Assembly: GCA_020049855.1 (NCBI GenBank)
Contig: JAGVLJ010000051.1
Coordinates: forward strand, 1 to 32,845
Origin: Bacteroidia bacterium
GTDB lineage: Bacteria > Bacteroidota > Bacteroidia > UKL13-3
Direction: 5' to 3'
Length of the DNA: 32,845 bases
The position numbers and the translations under genes were made by a program. The number at the start of each line of letters is the position of its first letter. The stretch's first letter is position 1. Positions 13,963 to 21,591 of the stretch are shown here, one piece after another. The notes below the pieces were generated by a model. That model was not told the origin of the DNA and ran no database searches. It saw only the letters and a program-made list of their open reading frames with translations.

Positions 13963-16900
13963 TTATTTGTTGACTAAGAAATTGATATTAATAATAGACT
14001 GATTGTATAGATTCAGGTTATTGAGGTATTCTGATTTAATGGAAATTGCCTGGGTAAGATTCTGAATATATTCCACATAGCTGATTGCACCTTTTGAGTA
14101 TGACAACTGTGTCACCTTTAGTTGTTCATCAGCTTGATTCAACCCTGTGTTTTCGTAATAGTTCAACAATGCGGCAAATTTCTGATACTCCTGTATCTGC
14201 CTACTATATGCAGTCTTTAAATTATTGACCGTATTTTGCCAGGCTTTCTGAGCAGTCATAACTCTAAATTGCGAAGATTGAATGCGTCCGGACTGGGCAT
14301 TGAAAAAAACGGGGGCAGAAATTCCGAATTGAATGCCTGCAACTCGGGTTCCGGGGAAATAATTGCGATTTATATCAGCCGGGTTAAAAGAGGAAAGCAA
14401 ATATTGATGGTAATACCCGATGGTAAAATCAGGCAGCAATTTGTTTTTTTCATAACGCAATTGATATTTTGCCAGATTAATCTGCTGTTCATAAAAACCA
14501 TAAACCGGATTTTGCTTTACCAGAGCGGTATCAGGGTTTAAGGTAAAGGGGAGTTTTGTCAGTTTGATATCGGAAAAACCAAGAGCATCGGTAGTGTTAA
14601 GAAGTTTTTGCAGTTCCAGCATGGCAATGTTCCTATCTGCTTCCGTCTGTTGTTTGAGAAGCCGTATTTCCTGATATTTATTTTGTGCAGAAAGTTTTTC
14701 AAGGTTGGATGTTTCACCCGTTTTGAATCTGAGCTCGGCAGCATTGGAAAAAATTTTGTAAATACTGTCCTGATATGTGAGTAGTTTCAATTTTTCGATG
14801 AAATAAGCCAAATTATAATATGCAATTTTCACATCACGTATCAATTCATTTTGCGTAACGGCAGAAAGTTTTTCGCTGAGGGCTGTTTGCTGCGTCAGAA
14901 TTTTACTTTGAGAAGAATAAACAGTGGGAAAAGAAAAACTTTGTGTGATTCCAAAACTATTGTCAATGTTACCGCCACTGGTGGGGTCCTGTATCAGCGA
15001 AAAATTAGTTCTATCAATCTCCCATCCTGTTTTCTGCAATGCTTTATTTTGCTGTACTTCCATCCGGGTAGCCTGTAAACCGGGGTTATTTTTAAATGCA
15101 ATGCCTATTGCGTCTTCAACGGTAAGTTGTATTGGCGTAGTTGAAGTTTGAGCAGTTACGTTGCCGCTAAAAACAAACATCAGCAATACAATGGTTGTAA
15201 GAATAGTTGGTTTCATGCCTTCAGCTCCGCTCAGTCCGTGTTTTCTCGTTTTTGAAAATAAAATATAGAGCAAGGGTAATACAAAAAGTGTAAGGAATGT
15301 TGCTGTAATCAGCCCGCCGATTACAACGGTTGCCAATGGCTTCTGCACTTCCGCACCCGCACCGTGCGAAAAAGCCATCGGGAAAAATCCAAGCGATGCA
15401 ACGGTGGCTGTCATCAACACCGGTCGCAAACGGATTTTTGTTCCTTCTTTTATCCGTTCTAAAATGCCGGTCATTCCTTCTTTTTCCAACTGGTTGAAAG
15501 TTCCAATAAGCACAATGCCGTTTAAGACCGCTACACCAAACAAGGCAATAAAACCGATACCTGCCGAAATGCTGAAAGGCATATCACGAATGAGCAAAGC
15601 GAAAACACCGCCTATGGCACTCATTGGAATAGCTGTGTAAATTAGGGTTGCTTGTTTTACTGAACTGAATGTGAAATAGAGCAACATAAAAATGAGTGCC
15701 AGGGCAACTGGCAAAGCAATCATAAGTCGTTTGGATGCTGCTTGTAAATTTTCAAATGTTCCTCCATACGTGTAGTAATATCCTTCGGGCAATTTTACAT
15801 TTTCATCAAGTTGCGTTTGAATGTCGGCAACAACACTTGCTACATCTCTGCCTTTAATGTTGAACCCTATCACAATTCTTCGTTTGCCGTCTTCACGGCT
15901 TATTTGTGCAGGCCCCAATTCCATTTTAATGTCGGCAACTTGTGATAAAGGGATTTGAGTTCCGTTTGCAGTAGGAATATACAAATGGCTTACATCGTCA
16001 ATGTTGTTTCGGTGTGTGCTGTCTAAGCGAACCACCAAATCAAATTTGCGTTCGTTTTCATAAACTACACCTGCTCCACCACCTGCAAAAGCGGTGCTTA
16101 CAATGTGGTTAATATCCTCGATGTTCAAACCATAATTGGCAATTTGCGAACGGTTGTATTTGATTACGATTTGTGGAAGTCCTGCAACCCTCTCAACACT
16201 TGGTTCGGTTGCACCATCCACACCTTGAACAACTGAATTCACTTTATTGGCGTAAGTTAAAAGTGTGTCCATGTTTTCACCGAAAATTTTCACGGCTACA
16301 TCTTGGCGTATGCCTGTCATCAGTTCATTAAACCTCATTTGAATAGGTTGGTTTTTTTCAAAGAAAACTCCAGGGATTGTGTTTAATTGTTCTTCAAACT
16401 CTTCTGCCAGTTCATCATAAGAAATATCCCGTTTCCATTTATCAGGTGATTTCAGAATTATCATCATATCAGTGGCTTCGGGTGGCATTGGGTCGGTGGG
16501 AACTTCGGCTGCACCTGTTTTTCCTACTACCATTTTCACCTCGTCAAATGCTTTTATCAGCCGTGATGCCTGCATGGAAGTTTCCAAACTTTGCGAAAGG
16601 GATGTTCCTTGCGGCAAAATGCAATGAAAAGCAAAATCACCTTCCTGCAAGGTTGGTATAAATTCACCACCCATTTTTGAAAACAGGAAAACAGAAATTA
16701 TAAATACCGCAACAGTTGCACCTACAAATACTTTTTTGAAACGAATAGCTGTTTCTAATAATGGTGCATAAATGCTTTGGAAAAAGTTCATCATTCTATC
16801 ACTAAAAGTTTTTTTGTGTGATATATTTCTCGGTAAAATCAAAGCACTCATCATAGGAATGTAAGAGAGTGAAAGAAACATTGCACCAATAATTGCGAAA

Positions 16901-18345
16901 GAAACTACCTGTGCCATGGGGCGAAACATTTTTCCTTCAATGCCAATCAAACTAAGGATTGGCAAATAGACAATCATTATAATAATTTGTCCGAACGCTG
17001 CACTATTCATCATTCGCTTTGCACTGCTTCCAACAGCTTTGTCCATTTCCATTTGCGAAAGTGCATGAGTTTCCTTTCGGTGTTCTAAAAAATAAAGCGA
17101 TGCTTCAACTATTATAACTGCCCCGTCCACAATCAAACCAAAGTCAATGGCTCCTAAACTCATGAGATTTGCACTTACACCAAATACATTCATTAAACCC
17201 AATGCAAACAGCATGGATAAAGGAATGGCAGAAGCAACAATCAGCCCTGCACGAAGGTTTCCAAGAAACAAAACCAAAACGAAGATTACGATCAAAGCTC
17301 CTTCAATCAGGTTTTTTTCTACAGTGCTGATGGCCCGGTTTACTAAATCGGTTCTGTCAAGGTATGGTTCTATTATCACATCTTGCGGCAACGATTTTTG
17401 GATGGTATGCATTTTATCTTTAATGCGGCTTACCACATCGGCACTGTTTGCACCTTTCAACATCATCACCACGCCACCTACTGCATCAACTTCGCCGTTG
17501 TAAGTCATAGCACCGTAACGCACGGCACTGCCCAAATGCACTTCGGCAACATCTTTAATAAGTATGGGAATGCCGTTTGGGTTGGTTTTGACAACGATGT
17601 TTTTGATGTCGTCAAACGAACCAATCAAACCTACTCCGCGAATGAAATAGGCGTTTGGCTTTTTGTCAATGTATGCACCGCCCGTGTTTTCGTTGTTCTT
17701 TTCAAGTGCTGTAAAAATTTCGGGAATGGTTATTCCCATTGCAATTAACCGGTCGGGATTTACCGCAACCTCATATTGCTTTAGTCGTCCGCCAAAACTG
17801 TTTACTTCCGCAATTCCGGGTGTGCCATACAGTTGTCGGGCAACAATCCAGTCCTGCATCGTCCGCAAGTCCATTGCGGTGTATTTACTTTCACTGCCTT
17901 TCTTCGGGTGAATGATGTATTGATAGACTTCGCCCAAACCTGTGCTTACAGGTGCTAATTCGGGTGTGCCAACACCTTTTGGAATTTTGCTTTCGGCTTC
18001 CTTTAGTCGTTCGTTAATCAGTTGTCGGGCAAAGTAGATGTCCACTTTATCGTGAAACACAACAGTAATTACTGAAAGCCCGAAACGGGAAATGCTTCGC
18101 AACTCTTCCAAGTCAGGAAGGTTGGCAATGCTTTGTTCAATGGGATATGTTACCAACTGTTCTACCTCTTGTCCTGCAAGAGTTGGGCAAACCGTAATGA
18201 TTTGCACCTGGTTGTTGGTGATGTCGGGAACTGCGTCAATAGGCAGTTTGCTTGCACTCCACACTCCCCAAACAATGAGTGCAAGTGTCATCAATGCGAT
18301 GATGAATTTATTTTTTATGCTGAACGCAATTATTTTGTCTAACAT
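13963..18345 (-). CDS. czcA: CzcA-type heavy-metal RND pump fused to a TolC-family outer-membrane channel
   Basis: A 1460-residue fusion. Residues 1 to about 1035 are a complete heavy-metal RND antiporter. The proton-relay helix IDFGLIVDGAVIIVEA carries D401, D407 and E414, the pattern of Zn/Co/Cd/Ni pumps rather than Cu/Ag pumps. Residues 1044-1460 form a TolC-like channel with long coiled-coil helices (LSAQNKYQEIRLLKQQTEAD) and YSKGAISYVEY near the end. The junction retains a complete signal peptide beginning at M1044 (MKPTILTTIVLLMFVFSG) and ending near VTAQ, followed by a typical OEP start. Such fusions occur across Bacteroidota. The pump probably exports zinc, cobalt or cadmium from the periplasm together with the CzcB product. 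Cleavage at the internal signal, or a second start at M1044 (complement of 15214-15216), could deliver the channel separately. Confidence 0.93.
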   Translation of the reverse strand: MLDKIIAFSIKNKFIIALMTLALIVWGVWSASKLPIDAVPDITNNQVQIITVCPTLAGQEVEQLVTYPIEQSIANLPDLEELRSISRFGLSVITVVFHDKVDIYFARQLINERLKEAESKIPKGVGTPELAPVSTGLGEVYQYIIHPKKGSESKYTAMDLRTMQDWIVARQLYGTPGIAEVNSFGGRLKQYEVAVNPDRLIAMGITIPEIFTALEKNNENTGGAYIDKKPNAYFIRGVGLIGSFDDIKNIVVKTNPNGIPILIKDVAEVHLGSAVRYGAMTYNGEVDAVGGVVMMLKGANSADVVSRIKDKMHTIQKSLPQDVIIEPYLDRTDLVNRAISTVEKNLIEGALIVIFVLVLFLGNLRAGLIVASAIPLSMLFALGLMNVFGVSANLMSLGAIDFGLIVDGAVIIVEASLYFLEHRKETHALSQMEMDKAVGSSAKRMMNSAAFGQIIIMIVYLPILSLIGIEGKMFRPMAQVVSFAIIGAMFLSLSYIPMMSALILPRNISHKKTFSDRMMNFFQSIYAPLLETAIRFKKVFVGATVAVFIISVFLFSKMGGEFIPTLQEGDFAFHCILPQGTSLSQSLETSMQASRLIKAFDEVKMVVGKTGAAEVPTDPMPPEATDMMIILKSPDKWKRDISYDELAEEFEEQLNTIPGVFFEKNQPIQMRFNELMTGIRQDVAVKIFGENMDTLLTYANKVNSVVQGVDGATEPSVERVAGLPQIVIKYNRSQIANYGLNIEDINHIVSTAFAGGGAGVVYENERKFDLVVRLDSTHRNNIDDVSHLYIPTANGTQIPLSQVADIKMELGPAQISREDGKRRIVIGFNIKGRDVASVVADIQTQLDENVKLPEGYYYTYGGTFENLQAASKRLMIALPVALALIFMLLYFTFSSVKQATLIYTAIPMSAIGGVFALLIRDMPFSISAGIGFIALFGVAVLNGIVLIGTFNQLEKEGMTGILERIKEGTKIRLRPVLMTATVASLGFFPMAFSHGAGAEVQKPLATVVIGGLITATFLTLFVLPLLYILFSKTRKHGLSGAEGMKPTILTTIVLLMFVFSGNVTAQTSTTPIQLTVEDAIGIAFKNNPGLQATRMEVQQNKALQKTGWEIDRTNFSLIQDPTSGGNIDNSFGITQSFSFPTVYSSQSKILTQQTALSEKLSAVTQNELIRDVKIAYYNLAYFIEKLKLLTYQDSIYKIFSNAAELRFKTGETSNLEKLSAQNKYQEIRLLKQQTEADRNIAMLELQKLLNTTDALGFSDIKLTKLPFTLNPDTALVKQNPVYGFYEQQINLAKYQLRYEKNKLLPDFTIGYYHQYLLSSFNPADINRNYFPGTRVAGIQFGISAPVFFNAQSGRIQSSQFRVMTAQKAWQNTVNNLKTAYSRQIQEYQKFAALLNYYENTGLNQADEQLKVTQLSYSKGAISYVEYIQNLTQAISIKSEYLNNLNLYNQSIININFLVNK

Positions 18346-18447
18346 TTTTTAAATCAGTTTATTGGATAAATACAGGATTACTTGCAGTGCGTCAGCATCG
18401 TAAGTAGTTTTGTTTTGTTCTGCGATATCAGAACATCCTAAAATTCA

Positions 18448-18768
18448 TTAACTGATTTTTGGCGGTTGCCAAATATTGAAGTAAATCTCCCGGGCAAAAT
18501 CGTTTTGGTAAACAGGAAGTTGGTTTGAAAAAATCGGGACGAATAAAGAGAGATTTGCAAAATAATGAAGGGTACTGAAAACAGAACCACAACAAGTACA
18601 AATACAAAACGGAGTACAAGTTTCCTGTTTGTGGCTGTGTTTTTCGTGGTTGGCAACAGCTGTTGTAACAGATGATTGCTCAGTTTGATTGCAATCACGC
18701 TGGTCGCCACATGGCAAGATGGAAAGTGCCAGAATGTAAACAAAAAAAATCAGCGTGAAGAACTTCAT
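18448..18768 (-). CDS. small exported Cys/His-rich protein, DUF6660-like
   Basis: A 106-residue protein. A hydrophobic N-terminal signal (about residues 2-17) is followed by PCGDQRDC and a His-containing acidic/basic segment (HEKHSHKQE). A dense cysteine cluster, CTPFCICTCCGS, lies near residues 52-63, and the C-terminus is IWQPPKIS. The overall pattern matches a small family found beside CzcA-type pumps in Bacteroidota, which I recall as DUF6660. The Cys and His residues suggest periplasmic metal sensing or buffering, which is an inference. It is the first gene of the efflux operon, 102 bases before czcA. Overlapping frames in the same region are shadows. Confidence 0.7.
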   Translation of the reverse strand: MKFFTLIFFVYILALSILPCGDQRDCNQTEQSSVTTAVANHEKHSHKQETCTPFCICTCCGSVFSTLHYFANLSLFVPIFSNQLPVYQNDFAREIYFNIWQPPKIS

Positions 18769-19292
18769 TGGGGCAAATATATATTATAAAGCTTCTAAAT
18801 AAGTTTTTTGTGTGTTCAGTCTTCAATTTCTTTCGATAAATATTTTAAGCGTGTCTGAATTTTCTTTACTGCATATTCTCATTGTTAGTATCCCAAAACA
18901 TCCTAAGGTTTAAAAGTTGACAACAATATTTAACTTTAAAAACTGTACAATAAACAAAGGCAACGCGGGTTTACAGAACGATAATATTAAAGCAGGTTTC
19001 TTGCTGCGAAATCAGTTTAACGGTATTGAAACCTTTGGCATTCCTGATGCTTTATGGTTGGTTTACCACAACCCAGCTATAGATTGGCTCAATAATTTCC
19101 CAGCAAAACGATTAGTACAATTAGGGGATAAGCAATATTGCCGCTGATGGAAGATAAGTTTGTAAAAATTAAATTTCTGTATCGCCTGAAAACCAAATTT
19201 CAAAGGCCGATCGGGCTGCCGGTTTTTACCTAATCAATTCAAAAGGACAAAATGCTTCGATACTACAAATGATTCAGATGCAATACGGGTTT
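18769..19292 (+). pseudogene. 524-base stretch with two broken coding fragments only
   Basis: There is no intact gene here. From 18917 to 19147 a plus-strand frame begins with TTG, not ATG, and has protein-like content (KAGFLLRNQFNGIETFGIPD, then WLVYHNPAIDWLNNFPAKRL). A second fragment in another frame, from 19173 into the 3' end of the next gene, contains ISKADRAAGFYLINSKGQNA and ILQMIQMQYGFSVN. They look like parts of one or two decayed genes at the junction between the metal block and the surface-protein gene. I do not recognise the family. The 18769-18916 part is AT-rich and I see nothing firm in it. Confidence 0.35.
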
Positions 19293-21392
19293 TCAGTAAA
19301 CCGTAAGCCTTCTGCTGATCAAACGACCATCGAACAACAGATGATAGAGATAAACCCCCGGAGCTAATGAATACATTGGAATCTGAACGGAAAAGCTTCC
19401 ACCCCCTTTTGTTCCATTTTCCACTTCTACCAATTCCTTGCCCTGAACATCACTAATCCAGAGTTTCATGTTTCCCTTTTCTGGCAGGTTATAATCTATC
19501 GTAGTGAAATTGTTTACCGGATTCGGAGAATTCTGACCAAGCCAAAAGTTAACAATAGATACTTTTTTATCAATTCCAAGATAAAAATCCTGAATGGTAA
19601 AAGCAGCCTTTGATCTTACAAAAGTGGCTCCTGCAGGGTTGTTCAGTTGAATATGAAATGTTCTGTTTCCGGTACTGAATCCATTCCTGTGAATTTTAAT
19701 CGGAACAAATTTCATCATTTCACCGGGCTGAAAAATGAGTTGTCCGGAAGCACTTTCATAATCGGTACCATTTAAAGCAGAACTATCGAAAGTCGAGTAA
19801 AAGGTCGTAACGACTGAAAAGGCCGGTTCCGATAGAAATACTTTTACATTTACCGTCGTATCAATCGTTGATGGTTCTTGTATTATCACATCACTGATAC
19901 AAATTACCACAATTGGTGCAATAATTACGGTTGTTGTTCCGCTAGATTGTGAGGCAATACCATTCAAGCCATTTGGGCCTGAGCCTAGGGTAGTATTGCT
20001 GCCACCTGAGCCGCCATTACCCGCATTGCCAATGGTAAAAATATTGTCTTTTGTCATAACAGAAGAGGTTCCATTTGAATAGATTCCGATGGACGGTCCA
20101 CCGGAACCACCAGAACCGGAACCACCGGCACCTCCATTACCTCCATTTCCACCTTTGCCACCGGCCCCAACCTCTGCCGTACAAACATTGGCACCATTAC
20201 CTCCGGTTCCTCCGATTCCCCCAAGACCGCCATTGCCGCCATTACCGCCATTACCACCATTACCCGTGAATATTTTATTGTTCTCTAAAATAACCTTTGC
20301 ATTTGAAACCAACACAGCGATAGAAGCTCCCCCTCCCTTTCCTGAGGTTCCGCCAATACCACCGCATCCACCGCTTCCACCACCACCTCCTCCATTACCT
20401 GATCCTTTGTCGCACAGGCTGCAATCCTCAGCCCCGCCACCGCCACCGCCACCACCACCATTACCGGCCAGAGCGTTTGATCCATTAACCCCATCACCTG
20501 GTTGATACATAGTGCCTGAAATTGTTCCAGCAACAGCGGCTGTTCCGTTTATTCCATTGACTCCTGTTATTCCATTATTTCCATTGCCACCTGAATTGCC
20601 CGGATTTCCCCATGTACCTGCAAACCCCCCAGAAGTACCCCCTCCACCATTACTTCCCGAAAATCCATTGTTTTGGCCTTCATTTCCACCTGCACCACCT
20701 GCACCACCTGCTTTGCCGCATATTGAGGTTCCTCCAGATCCACCGATTCCACCTGTTGCTGCATTACAACTACCTGAAGAACCGGCAGTTCCACTTAAGC
20801 CATTGTTGCCAGAATTTCCATTAGAACCCGCGGCTCCTGCGGCTGCGTTTCCAGCTCTGATGGAATTATTGCTGAGGATCAGGGTTCCAGTTCCGCCACT
20901 AACCAGTACGCCATAAGAGCTTTCGCCCGGGCTTGCCGGACTTAAACCCCCAATATCAAATCCATCTAAACGAGTATCTGTTGTAAGATTGTCAGCTCTT
21001 ACGGGAACTGAAATTCCTCTGAGGTTTGTGCTATTTGCTGAAGAGCGACTCCAATTCGGCATACCATCAAATTGACCGTAAACATTAACCCCTGAGACCA
21101 TGAGTAATGAAGCAGACAAGTTATAGATTCCTTTGGATACATATACGTCTTTATTGGCCAGCTTGGCGATGGCAATTCCTTTGTCAATTGTTTTCACAGG
21201 GGCACCCATGGTTCCCGCGTTTAAATCATCTCCGTTGGTCCCATCAACAAAAATCGCCTTGTCCTTATCACCATCTATGCCATCTCCATTGACATCCTGA
21301 TAAAACATATCCGGTATATCCACCGGTGGGCAAACTTGTGCAGTTAATTGAAAACTGAAAGTTATAATTACTGATAGAATTATCTTTTTCAT
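19293..21392 (-). CDS. glycine-rich beta-helix/Calx-beta surface protein with T9SS sorting domain
   Basis: A 699-residue secreted protein. A signal peptide (to about residue 19, LTAQV) is followed by an aspartate-rich DVNGDGIDGDKD stretch and a pectate-lyase/DUF1565-like opening (AIFVDGTNGDDLNAGT, residues 47-62). Residues of about 180-480 are dominated by Gly, Asn and Ser, with triplets such as GGNGGN resembling PGRS tracts. Three short beta-helix-like rungs interrupt it (near residues 159-180, 357-376 and 434-454). Residues of about 500-602 fit a Calx-beta domain (NGTDYESASGQLIFQPGE). The end, about residues 617-699, has the type A sorting pattern GQNSPNPVNNFTTI and finishes in RLTVY. T9SS would carry it to the cell surface or outside. 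The function is unknown, perhaps adhesive or structural. Confidence 0.85.
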   Translation of the reverse strand: MKKIILSVIITFSFQLTAQVCPPVDIPDMFYQDVNGDGIDGDKDKAIFVDGTNGDDLNAGTMGAPVKTIDKGIAIAKLANKDVYVSKGIYNLSASLLMVSGVNVYGQFDGMPNWSRSSANSTNLRGISVPVRADNLTTDTRLDGFDIGGLSPASPGESSYGVLVSGGTGTLILSNNSIRAGNAAAGAAGSNGNSGNNGLSGTAGSSGSCNAATGGIGGSGGTSICGKAGGAGGAGGNEGQNNGFSGSNGGGGTSGGFAGTWGNPGNSGGNGNNGITGVNGINGTAAVAGTISGTMYQPGDGVNGSNALAGNGGGGGGGGGAEDCSLCDKGSGNGGGGGGSGGCGGIGGTSGKGGGASIAVLVSNAKVILENNKIFTGNGGNGGNGGNGGLGGIGGTGGNGANVCTAEVGAGGKGGNGGNGGAGGSGSGGSGGPSIGIYSNGTSSVMTKDNIFTIGNAGNGGSGGSNTTLGSGPNGLNGIASQSSGTTTVIIAPIVVICISDVIIQEPSTIDTTVNVKVFLSEPAFSVVTTFYSTFDSSALNGTDYESASGQLIFQPGEMMKFVPIKIHRNGFSTGNRTFHIQLNNPAGATFVRSKAAFTIQDFYLGIDKKVSIVNFWLGQNSPNPVNNFTTIDYNLPEKGNMKLWISDVQGKELVEVENGTKGGGSFSVQIPMYSLAPGVYLYHLLFDGRLISRRLTVY

Positions 21393-21560
21393 AGAGGTGT
21401 TTTTTTCAAGGGTGAAATCTAATATAAAATTGAGAATTCAAAACATGAATGGTCCTTTTTTTTATCGCCTTAAGAGGATTTCCCGTTGACCAAAGCCCAT
21501 ATACGTTTGTCTGTGGTATTTTAAAAACCAACCGGTCTGATATTTGGCCTTAGACAATCG

Positions 21561-21568
21561 TATCTTTG
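21561..21568 (+). promoter_or_regulatory. TAnnTTTG promoter element of sucA
   Basis: TATCTTTG, 23 bases before the sucA ATG, matches the Bacteroidota -7 consensus exactly. A TTTG lies at 21543-21546, but its spacing (14 bases) is shorter than the usual 17-23, so the -33 element is doubtful. The implied leader is about 15-20 bases. Confidence 0.5.
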
Positions 21569-21591
21569 CGACCCATATAGTAATTTTTCAA

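Noticed and set aside
18774-18781. Minus-strand TAnnTTTG match just before the DUF6660-like gene
   Set aside because: It lies only five bases from the ATG with no -33 element at normal spacing, so transcription would start inside the gene.
20030-20861. Possible CRISPR or DNA tandem repeat in the GGN-rich tract
   Set aside because: The repetition is at codon level, irregular in length and without spacers; the frame is open throughout and explains it as a glycine-rich protein.
20089-20916. Plus-strand proline-rich open frames opposite the glycine-rich gene
   Set aside because: They are the complement of GGN-type codons of the minus-strand surface protein; the proline runs mirror its glycine tracts and they have no signal, start context or domain.
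21544-21591. TTG-initiated extension of sucA
   Set aside because: It contains the promoter element TATCTTTG, and the known E1 N-terminus begins at the ATG at 21592.
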